A stretch of 64,000 bases of DNA. It comes from Streptococcus sp. oral taxon 431 (lineage in GTDB: Bacteria > Bacillota > Bacilli > Lactobacillales > Streptococcaceae). Shown in pieces: positions 17,001 to 24,678 of the stretch (position 1 is its first letter; every line of letters starts with the position of its first letter). The stretch spans positions 938,001 through 1,002,000 of the forward strand of contig NZ_CP014264.1 in assembly GCF_001553685.1 (NCBI RefSeq), given 5' to 3'. The notes beneath the pieces were generated by a model. That model searched no databases, was not told the origin of the DNA, and worked only from the letters and a program-made list of their open reading frames with translations. A program made the translations under genes and the position numbers.

Positions 17001-19658
17001 GGAATATGTATCTGATAGGTCGGGAGTCATTAAAAACTAAATAGGGTGAGAATGTGCATGAGCACTGACGAACCAGCGAATGTACGCTCCGAAGGCGAGT
17101 ACGTAGAAATGCGTATAACAACGTAAGTTGTTTCAACTTGAGGAAGAGTAAGAATCGACGATATGAAATTCCTTGTTATGTTACAGGCATATCAAAGTTG
17201 AAGGGGTATAGCTAGGCACCTAAGTTTAGTATTGATAAAGATAAGGGAACGTCGAAAGCTAGAGATGTGGAGGTTGCACAACCAGAGAAACATTGGAAAG
17301 AAAATCATAACTTTCCTTAATCTCTAGTGAGAGTGGTGGCACGACCTTTGAAAGTGTTGTAATGATACTGGAGGAACAGCCACTAGTCAATAGTGTATTG
17401 TTATGAACTTTATCATTTCATGGATTCTTGTAAGACATAAAAGGTCACGAATCCAAAGAGAGGAGTGATAGACCATGACGAAACCAAAAAATGATGACAA
17501 ACTATTAAAACATCAAAAACTAAGGTATGCGGAATACTATGGCATGACCGAGATATTTGATGATTTATATTCCAAAAGTCAAAAGGGATTCAGTTTTAAG
17601 AACTTAATGAACATTATCATATCTCCCGAGAATATACTGCTCGCTTATCGTACCATAAAGCGGAATGGTGGTAGTCAAACCGAAGGAGTAGATGGTGTTA
17701 CCATTAAAGATTTAGAAAATCTGACCCAAGAAGACTTTATCTCTAAAGTTCAAAGAAGATTTCAATATTATAGACCCAGAAAAGTCAGAAGAGTAGAGAT
17801 TCCTAAGCCAAATGGGAAGAAACGACCACTTGGCATTCCCTCGATGTGGGACAGAGTGGCCCAACAGTGTATTTTACAAGTGTTGGATCCAATCTGTGAA
17901 GCGAAATTTTACAAACACAGTTATGGATTTAGACCCTTAAGGTCGGCTGATAACGCTATTATGGACTGTATGTATCGTATGAATAAAAGTCATATGACTT
18001 ATGTCGTTGACGTTGATATTAAAGGCTTTTTTGATGAAGTGAATCATACTAAGTTAATGCGTCAAATCTGGACATTAGGTATCAGGGACAAACAACTTCT
18101 AGTGATTATTCGAAAAATGTTAAAAGCACCAATTGTTCTTCCGAATGGAAAAGTGACATATCCAACTAAGGGCACACCACAAGGAGGTATCTTATCTCCA
18201 CTACTTGCCAATATCAATCTCAATGAATTTGATTGGTGGATAGGACGACAATGGGAAGAAAGAGATTGTAAGGAATTAGTTCCTCAATATAATTCCAAGG
18301 GAACAAGACACAAGTCACATGTTTACAGAAAGCTGCGAACTTCAACGACGCTAAAAGAAGTTTATATTGTCCGATATGCGGATGATTTTAAAATCTTTTG
18401 TCGAAATAGGAATGAGGCAGAGCGAACGTTTAAGGCTGTAAAATTGTGGTTAAAAGAACGACTTAACCTCCCTATTTCAGAGGAAAAATCTCAAATTACC
18501 AATCTGAGAAAGAAAAGCAGTGAATTCCTTGGGATTACTTTAAAGCTAGTTTCTAAGAATAATCGTTTGGTTTGTTTCTCTCATATTGCATCAAAAGCCA
18601 AGAAACGTATTAAACATCAACTGAAACAACAGATGAAATTGATACAAATTAAAGGTGCTAAAGAAACAATTATTCGTGAAATACAGAAGTATAATAGTAT
18701 GGTTATCGGTATTCATAACTATTATAGTATGGCAACACATGTGAGTAAGGATTTAGAAGAAATTCATTATCAGCTTTATCTCTCTTTTAAAAATCGATTG
18801 CAGGCGAAAGGTCTGACAAAAATAGGAGAATACAAGGGAAAAGATAAAGGACTTCTCCCCTACCTCCAATCTCAAAATATTCGGTACTTAATGGGTTATC
18901 CAATTCTTCCAATTAGCTATGTCAAGACGAGAACACTAAAAGGAAGAAATAAGAATCTGAATAGGTATACTCCCGAGGGGAGAAAATTGATTCATAAACA
19001 ACAGGAATCTGTTGAAACATGGAAATTAAAATGGCTGAGAGAACACTCAATTATAAATAAGCGTGCAACAGTTGAATACAATGATAATCGAATTTCTTTA
19101 TTTGTAGCTCAAAAAGGGAAATGTGCTGTAACCGGTCAGGAATTGGATATGGATGATATTCATTGTCACCATAAGAGACCGTGGTTAGAAACAAAGGATG
19201 ACTCTTATAGGAACCTTATCATTGTTGGACGAGATATTCATCGCCTGATTCACGCAACAAATGAGAAGGTTATCAAAAATCTCTTTCAGCTTTTGAATTT
19301 GAGTGATACAGGACTGACCAAATTAAATCAGTTGCGCGAACTTGCAGGAAATTCACCATTATTGAAAGAAAATTTGAACTTAGAACAATTATGTTAATCA
19401 TATTAATACAGCACGATAAAGCAAAATCGTGATAATACACTATTGATGGAACGCCGTGTGCGGTGAAAGTCGCACGCACGGTGTGAAGCGGGGGAAAAGA
19501 TGGAGATAGTATCAAAGTTTTACCTATCGCTATAGAAGGTCTATGATGATGGTTCTTTCCTTGTGTCTGAAACTAACTATGGTAGCAACCCTAACTATAC
19601 CTTTAGAAAAATCTCTCAAGCAGATAGTGCCATTAGTTTTGCTTATACGGTGAAATAA
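14061..19658 (+). CDS. Peptidoglycan hydrolase of the transfer apparatus (lysozyme + CHAP), split by a group II intron
   Basis: Joining exon 14061-16749 to exon 19534-19658 gives 937 residues. They comprise a basic coiled-coil N terminus (1-300), one membrane span (about 310-335, IVFILILMMSFFLGFSS), a lysozyme-type domain (about 600-770, ASPQAIAAILGNWSVESS) and a C-terminal CHAP amidase (QCTWGVAARM, GHVAFV). VirB1-like enzymes of this type open the cell wall for the channel. Across the junction the frame reads GHVAFV-EKVYDDGSFLVSE, the expected CHAP core. Without splicing, translation stops after GHVAFVGARRF (TAA at 16764-16766) and the CHAP end is lost. The splice junction is deduced from intron end rules and frame. 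Confidence 0.88.
17475..19397 (+). CDS. Group II intron-encoded reverse transcriptase/maturase with HNH endonuclease
   Basis: The 640-residue protein has the reverse transcriptase domain in order: GGSQTEGVDGVT (RT0-1), the IPKPNGKKRPLGIP motif, SYGFRP, VVDVDIKGFFDEVNH, GTPQGGILSPLLANI and the catalytic YADD near residue 301. A maturase X domain follows, then an HNH domain with paired cysteines and histidines (KGKCAVTG, IHCHHKRPW, DIHRLIH, about residues 545-600). Such proteins help the intron RNA splice, cut the target DNA and copy the intron. The frame is intact and starts after AGAGGAG, so the intron is probably mobile. Confidence 0.95.
   Translation: MTKPKNDDKLLKHQKLRYAEYYGMTEIFDDLYSKSQKGFSFKNLMNIIISPENILLAYRTIKRNGGSQTEGVDGVTIKDLENLTQEDFISKVQRRFQYYRPRKVRRVEIPKPNGKKRPLGIPSMWDRVAQQCILQVLDPICEAKFYKHSYGFRPLRSADNAIMDCMYRMNKSHMTYVVDVDIKGFFDEVNHTKLMRQIWTLGIRDKQLLVIIRKMLKAPIVLPNGKVTYPTKGTPQGGILSPLLANINLNEFDWWIGRQWEERDCKELVPQYNSKGTRHKSHVYRKLRTSTTLKEVYIVRYADDFKIFCRNRNEAERTFKAVKLWLKERLNLPISEEKSQITNLRKKSSEFLGITLKLVSKNNRLVCFSHIASKAKKRIKHQLKQQMKLIQIKGAKETIIREIQKYNSMVIGIHNYYSMATHVSKDLEEIHYQLYLSFKNRLQAKGLTKIGEYKGKDKGLLPYLQSQNIRYLMGYPILPISYVKTRTLKGRNKNLNRYTPEGRKLIHKQQESVETWKLKWLREHSIINKRATVEYNDNRISLFVAQKGKCAVTGQELDMDDIHCHHKRPWLETKDDSYRNLIIVGRDIHRLIHATNEKVIKNLFQLLNLSDTGLTKLNQLRELAGNSPLLKENLNLEQLC
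19449..19533 (+). ncRNA. Group II intron domains V and VI
   Basis: GCCGTGTGC, GGTGAAAGTC and GCACGCACGGT form the classic domain V hairpin with its conserved GAAA region. The following segment to CCTATCGCTAT can form domain VI with GATAG/CTATC arms and leads to the 3' splice site. Domain V is the catalytic heart of the ribozyme. Confidence 0.85.
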
Positions 19659-19694
19659 AAGAATCATGTCATCAGTTTAGGTGACATGATTCTT
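19659..19694. terminator. Bidirectional terminator
   Basis: AAGAATCATGTCA (19659-19671) pairs perfectly with TGACATGATTCTT (19682-19694). T-rich sequence follows on the plus strand and an A-run precedes it. It lies between the convergent lysozyme and GNAT genes and can serve both. Confidence 0.8.
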
Positions 19695-20301
19695 AGTTTT
19701 TATAGAGTGACATATTTAATGCCATAGGCTGATAACTTACTTGATGATCGTCTTTAATCAATTGACTGTAAGCAACAAATCCGAACTGTTCATAAAATTG
19801 AATGACTTTAGGATGATTGATACTATCTAAAAATACCATCTGAGTTCCTACAATTGCTCGAAATTCTTCAATTTTTTGAATTACAATTTCAAATAACTCT
19901 TGTCCCGATAGTTTATTTAGCTTTGTGTTTTTGCCGAATTGACCGATAAGTAACACAGGGAGATAATCAATATTTTGGGGACTTTTCCCTTTTAGGACGA
20001 GTTTCTTTTTTAGGGATTTCTCTAAATCAGAAATATCAACAACTTTGAGAGATAAACTAAAGAATCCTATGATGTTACTTGTTTCAATTTCTTCAACGAT
20101 AAAATTACGAGAACGATGTTGTTTTTCAAAATTGGGAGCTTTATCAGATAGATAAGTCAACATCTCTTCATTACCGTTGAAATTAACATTTTCTAAAATG
20201 ATAGTTTTAAATAGCTCCTGAACTTGTTTCTTAGTTTTATCAGGAGCCAGCACTTGAATATTTTCAAGATATTGCTTAAGTGGTGTTACTTGAATTGTCA
20301 T
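19693..20301 (-). CDS. GNAT-family acetyltransferase, probable toxin of a toxin-antitoxin pair
   Basis: The 202-residue protein begins MTIQVTPLKQYLEN. It shows a GNAT layout, with a central beta-strand segment (NFIVEEIETSNIIGFFSL), the acetyl-CoA region around LPVLLIGQFGKNTKL and the late motif FYEQFGFVAYSQL. The start codon lies one base after the stop of a 54-residue gene, an arrangement seen in GNAT toxin-antitoxin operons, where the toxin acetylates aminoacyl-tRNA. An unusual feature is the long N-terminal helical part. The toxin role is inferred from gene order and size; a plain acetyltransferase is possible. Confidence 0.72.
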   Translation of the reverse strand: MTIQVTPLKQYLENIQVLAPDKTKKQVQELFKTIILENVNFNGNEEMLTYLSDKAPNFEKQHRSRNFIVEEIETSNIIGFFSLSLKVVDISDLEKSLKKKLVLKGKSPQNIDYLPVLLIGQFGKNTKLNKLSGQELFEIVIQKIEEFRAIVGTQMVFLDSINHPKVIQFYEQFGFVAYSQLIKDDHQVSYQPMALNMSLYKN

Positions 20302-20302
20302 C

Positions 20303-20467
20303 TTACAGATACTTTGAAATGAGTTTATTTTTCGTTGGAGCGGTAGCGTCTTGTGATTCAATAGATTTCAAGACTGCTTGTAGCTTTTTAGATGGTTTAT
20401 GATTAAGAATTTTTAGAGCATCTTCGTTTGTTAGTTTTATGTCACGTGTTAAACTGATTGTAGCCAT
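20303..20467 (-). CDS. Small antitoxin-like partner of the GNAT protein
   Basis: This gene of 54 codons plus stop reads MATISLTRDIKLTNEDALK... and ends NKLISKYL, with AGGAGG seven bases upstream. An N-terminal beta strand (ATISLTRDIKL) followed by helices fits a ribbon-helix-helix or similar DNA-binding antitoxin. Its stop is one base ahead of the GNAT start. The gene is easy to miss because of its size. Its role as antitoxin is inferred from the pairing. Confidence 0.65.
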   Translation of the reverse strand: MATISLTRDIKLTNEDALKILNHKPSKKLQAVLKSIESQDATAPTKNKLISKYL

Positions 20468-20641
20468 TTGTTCTACCTCCTGTTTCTACTTAAATTCATT
20501 ATAGCTTATTTTGAAAAAAAGTTCAATCTAAAGATAGTGTATGTTTTCTATAGTGTATAAATCCAAAATAAGTTTTTCTCTTGTATTTGTAGCTCATATT
20601 CGTTAGAATAATGGTGTAGATGAGTGGTCGGCTCATGGTCA

Positions 20642-20746
20642 ATCTGATAGTAATCTTGGACATAAGGGCCAAGCGGTGGCGGACACCAGAACGAAATCCG
20701 ATAGCAATCTTGGACGTAAGGGCCAAGCGGTGGCAGGCACCAGAAT
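20642..20746. repeat. Two tandem copies of a 51-bp unit (period 54 bp)
   Basis: Copy one (20642-20692) and copy two (20696-20746) share AATCTTGGAC, TAAGGGCCAAGCGGTGGC and CACCAGAA with few changes. The 54-base period keeps a reading frame open. In that frame both copies read SDSNLG(H/R)KGQAVA(D/G)TR, which suggests a remnant of a repetitive protein. I see no start codon. The stretch 20468-20986 holds this repeat, a terminator and the bacteriocin promoter. Confidence 0.75.
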
Positions 20747-20759
20747 AAACCGACTGACT

Positions 20760-20795
20760 AGGTGGCTTACAGGTTCAGTAAGCCATCTATTTTTT
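20760..20795. terminator. Hairpin terminator
   Basis: AGGTGGCTTAC pairs with GTAAGCCATCT (one mismatch near the base) around AGGTTCA, followed by ATTTTTTATT. It ends transcription from the repeat region before the bacteriocin promoter. Confidence 0.75.
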
Positions 20796-20841
20796 ATTAT
20801 TACAATAGTTTATTTGAAAAAAATTTTCTGATTTACTTAAA

Positions 20842-20913
20842 ATTAATTGACATATAATTAATTGACATATAATAGTAAAAATGGTATCATTGTTTTATAA
20901 AGAAACCGGTTTC
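20842..20913 (+). promoter_or_regulatory. Bacteriocin promoter with duplicated -35 region and palindromic operator
   Basis: TTGACA (20862-20867), 17 bases, then an extended -10 TGGTATCAT (20882-20890) form a strong promoter. The 17-bp unit ATTAATTGACATATAAT occurs twice in tandem (20842-20858 and 20857-20873), which duplicates the -35. Just downstream, GAAACCGGTTTC (20902-20913) is a perfect palindrome resembling LacI/CcpA-type sites, placed to block elongation. Confidence 0.65.
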
Positions 20914-20986
20914 AAAAAAAGAGAGAGGAGGATTTATTTTGTCGCATTGTTACTCAGGGTGTGCTTTGTTTGAAAGGAGAAATAAA

Positions 20987-21286
20987 ATGAAAACGAAAAA
21001 AAATAGATTACTCGCTCTAGCTCTTATTTCAAGCTTTACATTAATGGGAGCTGTATCTGCCGCAGTGCAGTATCCTGATGGTGGTGTTTGGACCTATGGT
21101 GAGGGTTCTGGAGGAGGATGGGCTTTTTCAAATTACTACCATGGTAAAAAATACCATTATTCATCTATCGTGAGCAGATGGGATAGTGATTCTGATAAAG
21201 GAGAAGCTCCTGCTGGAAAAACTTCCTACGCATGGATTTGGACCAAATGGGGAGAACAAGTATCATTTTACTATGATTATGACTAA
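20987..21286 (+). CDS. Lactococcin 972-family bacteriocin precursor
   Basis: The 99-residue precursor begins MKTKKNRLLALALISSFTLM behind AAAGGAG and has a Sec signal peptide ending near GAVSAA. The mature part is aromatic- and glycine-rich: GGVWTYGEGSGGGWAFSNYYHG, followed by SSIVSRW and AWIWTKWGEQVSFYYDYD. This is the lactococcin 972 pattern. Lactococcin 972 binds lipid II and blocks septum formation in related cells. The two following genes are the usual partner membrane protein and ATPase. The in-frame stretch from 20939 lacks a ribosome site. Confidence 0.9.
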   Translation: MKTKKNRLLALALISSFTLMGAVSAAVQYPDGGVWTYGEGSGGGWAFSNYYHGKKYHYSSIVSRWDSDSDKGEAPAGKTSYAWIWTKWGEQVSFYYDYD

Positions 21287-21357
21287 TCGTTCATTGGTTT
21301 AAATCGTTCCCCTTGTACGAGCTACAAGGGGAATCATTTTTTTATAAGGAGTCTACT

Positions 21358-23379
21358 ATGAAGAAACTATTTATTTGCTTGTCTACTATTTTTCTCAGTT
21401 GCTTCTTCATTTGGATTATTATCTTACGTGCCCCTCAGTATCTCTATACTAGTTATGACTCCGTTACCCTGCTACGTGTTAAAAAGGGGGCACAAGAGCC
21501 GACTCGTGAGGAGTTTGAGCGAGAGTTGGAGAAGTTTGCAAGCTCGGAGCAGAGTTTGATTGCCAGACGGATAGTAGAGCCGAGTAAGGATGGAAGCACC
21601 AACTTCACCTATGCGACCTATGGTCAGGGAAGCTTGCCAAAAGAGTTTCAAGTGGCCAGCCAAGAAAGCCGAGAACGGAGCGATCCTCTCAATAGCTACC
21701 TTCTCTTATCTGGTTCATTGACCAAGGAAAAATTAGCTGCAAAATTAGATGATTTAGGTTATAAAGCGATTGCAGACCGCAAAACTCCTCCGTATCTTTT
21801 AGCTTTTTGGATTGCTTTAAATCCGTTGTTGTTGATTAGTTTAGCTATATTTGGATTAGCTTTCTTTGCTATGGTGATTATCACTCGGATTAAGGAGATG
21901 CGGGCTGCAGGGCTTCAGCTCTTTTCAGGACAGACCCTCTTGTCCATTATAGGAAGCGCCTTATACGATGACGTCAAGTGGCTTTGCTTAGCTGGGGGGG
22001 GATCCCTTATAGTGGGAGGTGCTGTACTCCTCGGCCAAGGGCTCTTTTATTCCGTTCTTTTAGCAACCTTTAGTATCGGAGTGGGGCTTTATCTTCTCTT
22101 TTTATTGGGAATTTCGCTCGTACTGAGCCTGCTCTACTTGATGAGCTTGAGCTACAAGGCTTTGGTTCCTGTGTTAAAAGGACGTTTGCCCCTCAAACGT
22201 TTGATGACCTTGACCTTGCTATGTCAGTTGGTTGCTGTCTTTACAGTAGGTTATGCAGTCAAGACTGGCTTGACTTCTTACCAGCGTTTACAGGAACTCC
22301 AGCTATCCAAGCAAGCTTGGGAAGATCGAGCAGATTATTACCAAATTTCCTTTGGGATCGGTGATAGAGGAAAAAATGCGGAAAATCAGAGCAAGTGGTA
22401 TGCCTTTGCCAAGGAAGCAATCGAAGAAGAACAAGCCCTTTATGTAAAGGATAATCTGTTCCATTTTGCCAATCCACAAGGAAAAAATGAACAGGGAGAG
22501 ACATTGGATACCTATAGTCCGGATGCTAATACGCTCTATGTTAGTCCCAGTTATTTGGAGAAGGAAAAGGTCGTGGTAGATGCTGAGACCAAACAGAAGT
22601 TAGCCCATCTCCAAAAAGGTGAGTTTATTCTCTTGCTCCCAGAACATTTGCGCTCTCGAGAAGCAGAACTAAAAAAAATCTTTGAAGAAAGATTGAGTTA
22701 TTATGGAAAATCTGGTGAGGAGGCAAGTGCTCCTTTGGATTATGAGATGAAAGCGCACGTTAGTTATCTTTCAATGGGAGAAAAGCGGTTTGTTTATAAT
22801 AACGGTGAGAATCCCGTATCCACTCAGTATTTGACTGATCCGATTTTAGTGGTATTCACGCCGACTTCTACAGGTGATAGTTTTACATCCTTATCTAGTT
22901 GGTCTATCAATGCTGCTAAGAATATTTTTGTCAAAGGATATGAAGATGGGATTAAACTCTTGAAAAATGCAGAAATTTATGATCAAGTCTCCTATCTCAA
23001 GGAGGGACGAAGTGTTTACCTCGCACGTTACTATGAGGTTCAAACAGAAACTCTAACCCTTATTTTAGGAGCTATTATTGGAATCGCGAGTTCTTTGCTT
23101 CTCTTTTATTCTGTGAATCTTCTTTATTTTGAACAATTCCGTCGTGAGATTTTGATTAAACGAATTTCTGGTTTGCGATTTTTTGAAACACACGCTCAGT
23201 ATATGATTAGTCAATTTGCTAGTTTTGTATTCGGTGCGAGTCTCTTTATTTGGCGTAGTCGGGATGTGATGATTGGATTGGTAACTTTATCAATCTTCCT
23301 CGTTATTGCTATACTGACTCTCTACCGTCAAGCACAGAAAGAATCTCGTGTTTCTATGACCATTATGAAAGGAAAATAG
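21358..23379 (+). CDS. Bacteriocin-associated integral membrane protein (DUF1430 type)
   Basis: The 673-residue protein has an N-terminal membrane anchor, a first extracellular segment and a central block of spans (about residues 150-270). A large outside domain (about 300-540) and three or four C-terminal spans with FtsX-like spacing follow. This architecture belongs to the membrane component found beside lactococcin 972 genes, thought to give immunity or to act as a transporter with the next gene. I start it at MKKLFICLSTIF (21358), which has an AAGGAG box. The stop is one base from the ATPase gene. Confidence 0.85.
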   Translation: MKKLFICLSTIFLSCFFIWIIILRAPQYLYTSYDSVTLLRVKKGAQEPTREEFERELEKFASSEQSLIARRIVEPSKDGSTNFTYATYGQGSLPKEFQVASQESRERSDPLNSYLLLSGSLTKEKLAAKLDDLGYKAIADRKTPPYLLAFWIALNPLLLISLAIFGLAFFAMVIITRIKEMRAAGLQLFSGQTLLSIIGSALYDDVKWLCLAGGGSLIVGGAVLLGQGLFYSVLLATFSIGVGLYLLFLLGISLVLSLLYLMSLSYKALVPVLKGRLPLKRLMTLTLLCQLVAVFTVGYAVKTGLTSYQRLQELQLSKQAWEDRADYYQISFGIGDRGKNAENQSKWYAFAKEAIEEEQALYVKDNLFHFANPQGKNEQGETLDTYSPDANTLYVSPSYLEKEKVVVDAETKQKLAHLQKGEFILLLPEHLRSREAELKKIFEERLSYYGKSGEEASAPLDYEMKAHVSYLSMGEKRFVYNNGENPVSTQYLTDPILVVFTPTSTGDSFTSLSSWSINAAKNIFVKGYEDGIKLLKNAEIYDQVSYLKEGRSVYLARYYEVQTETLTLILGAIIGIASSLLLFYSVNLLYFEQFRREILIKRISGLRFFETHAQYMISQFASFVFGASLFIWRSRDVMIGLVTLSIFLVIAILTLYRQAQKESRVSMTIMKGK

Positions 23380-23380
23380 G

Positions 23381-24022
23381 ATGATTGAACTAAAGAATAT
23401 ATCTAAAAAATTTGGAAGCCGTCAGCTATTTTCAGATATTAATCTTCATTTTGAAGGTGGGAAAATTTATGCCTTAATCGGTACAAGTGGCTGTGGTAAG
23501 ACAACACTCTTGAATATGATTGGACGATTAGAGCCATATGACAAAGGGCAAATCATCTATGATGGCACCTCTCTTAAAGACATTAAGCCCTCTGTTTTCT
23601 TTAGAGATTACTTGGGATATTTATTTCAAGATTTTGGCTTAATTGAAAGCCAAACCGTCAAAGAGAATCTCAATCTGGGTTTAGTTGGTAAAAAGTTGAA
23701 AGAAAAAGAGAAACTCTCTTTGATGAAACAAGCTCTAAACCGTGTAAACCTCTCTTATTTGGATTTAAAGCAACCTATATTTGAGTTATCAGGAGGAGAA
23801 GCACAACGTGTTGCACTAGCGAAGATAATTTTAAAAGATCCGCCTTTGATTCTTGCAGATGAACCAACCGCTTCGCTAGACCCCAAAAACTCTGAGGAAT
23901 TACTCTCTATCCTAGAATCTTTAAAAAATCCGAATCGAACCATTATTATTGCGACCCACAATCCTCTTATTTGGGAGCAAGTGGACCAAGTCATTCGAGT
24001 TACCGATTTATCACATAGATGA
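23381..24022 (+). CDS. ABC transporter ATP-binding protein of the bacteriocin cassette
   Basis: This 213-residue ATPase has Walker A GTSGCGKTT (about residue 33), Q-loop LFQDFGLI, signature LSGGEAQRVALAKI, Walker B LILADEPTASLD and the H-loop in IIIATHNPLIW. It is of the MacB/LolD size class that pairs with FtsX-like membrane proteins, here the DUF1430 protein. Together they probably protect the producer from its lactococcin-like peptide or export it. Confidence 0.92.
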   Translation: MIELKNISKKFGSRQLFSDINLHFEGGKIYALIGTSGCGKTTLLNMIGRLEPYDKGQIIYDGTSLKDIKPSVFFRDYLGYLFQDFGLIESQTVKENLNLGLVGKKLKEKEKLSLMKQALNRVNLSYLDLKQPIFELSGGEAQRVALAKIILKDPPLILADEPTASLDPKNSEELLSILESLKNPNRTIIIATHNPLIWEQVDQVIRVTDLSHR

Positions 24023-24114
24023 TATGGCAAGATTCAGCAATAAGAAAGTTTTTGATTATATACAGCATAAATTTCGAAAATCTGGAGTACTTGTTTATAA
24101 TCACAATATTATTT

Positions 24115-24146
24115 GAGAACGCAGTTTTGGCTCGTTCTCTTTTTTT
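24115..24146 (+). terminator. Terminator after the bacteriocin cassette
   Basis: GAGAACG (24115-24121) pairs with CGTTCTC (24133-24139) and is followed by TTTTTTT. It separates the bacteriocin operon from the next ICE operon. Confidence 0.8.
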
Positions 24147-24220
24147 GTTGTGATACTTCTTTCAAGGAATATTTGGTAGGATTGGAGTGAAAAAAGATTA
24201 ACTAGGAAAGAAGGAAGTAT

Positions 24221-24631
24221 ATGGAAGCCATTTATCAACGTGATTCGGATCAAGATGGACTAACTGATGCTCAAGAATTAGCGCTAGGAACCAATCCTAT
24301 TAGCGCAGATTCTGATGGTGATGGTCGTTCAGATTTAGTGGAAGTAGAAGAAGGAACCAATCCCTTAGAAAAGGATTTACAAGACATAGACCAAACAAGT
24401 ATAACTGAACCATCTTCAGTATTTATGGAAATGAAACAAAAGATTTCAGATATGATGGAGAGTCACTACAAGGAATTTATACAGGCTCTGATTAGTATTG
24501 AAACAGGGATTGAAAACCAACAAGACCTAGAAGACTTATATACTTACTACATGAGAACAGATTCTGTTTCTCTTTTGTCTAGTGATTTAGAAACCAGTCC
24601 TCAAGAGGTTGAAATGGAGATAGAGTTGTAG
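24221..24631 (+). CDS. ICE protein with thrombospondin type 3-like calcium-binding repeats
   Basis: The 136-residue acidic protein begins with two calcium-loop motifs, DSDQDGLTDAQELALGTNP and DSDGDGRSDLVEVEEGTNP (residues 8-48), of the TSP3/EF-hand-like type. A helical region follows. It has no signal peptide, so a surface location is not evident. It sits 47 bases ahead of the giant helicase gene, a common neighbour in this ICE family, and may be its cofactor or an assembly partner (inference). Confidence 0.7.
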   Translation: MEAIYQRDSDQDGLTDAQELALGTNPISADSDGDGRSDLVEVEEGTNPLEKDLQDIDQTSITEPSSVFMEMKQKISDMMESHYKEFIQALISIETGIENQQDLEDLYTYYMRTDSVSLLSSDLETSPQEVEMEIEL

Positions 24632-24678
24632 GGGAATCATGTGATTCTCCTATTTTCGTATAGATGAAAGGAGTGAGT

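Larger units (their letters stand above)
16750..19533 (+). mobile_element. Complete group II intron (2784 nt) with ORF
   Basis: The intron begins GTGCGAGACG, matching the GUGYG 5' rule, and ends CGCTAT, matching the AY 3' rule. Removing it restores the host reading frame exactly. The 700-base non-coding stretch 16767-17474 holds domains I-III. The ORF lies in domain IV, and domains V-VI follow at 19449-19533. Likely exon-binding pairs are TGCATGA (17055-17061) with exon TCATGTG (16733-16739), and CGACGA (17156-17161) with exon TTGTCG (16744-16749), using some G-U pairs. All parts for self-splicing and retrohoming appear intact. Confidence 0.9.

Noticed and set aside
20523..20726. Minus-strand 67-residue frame over the tandem repeat
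   Set aside because: The start falls inside a repeat unit, no ribosome site is present, and the composition looks random.
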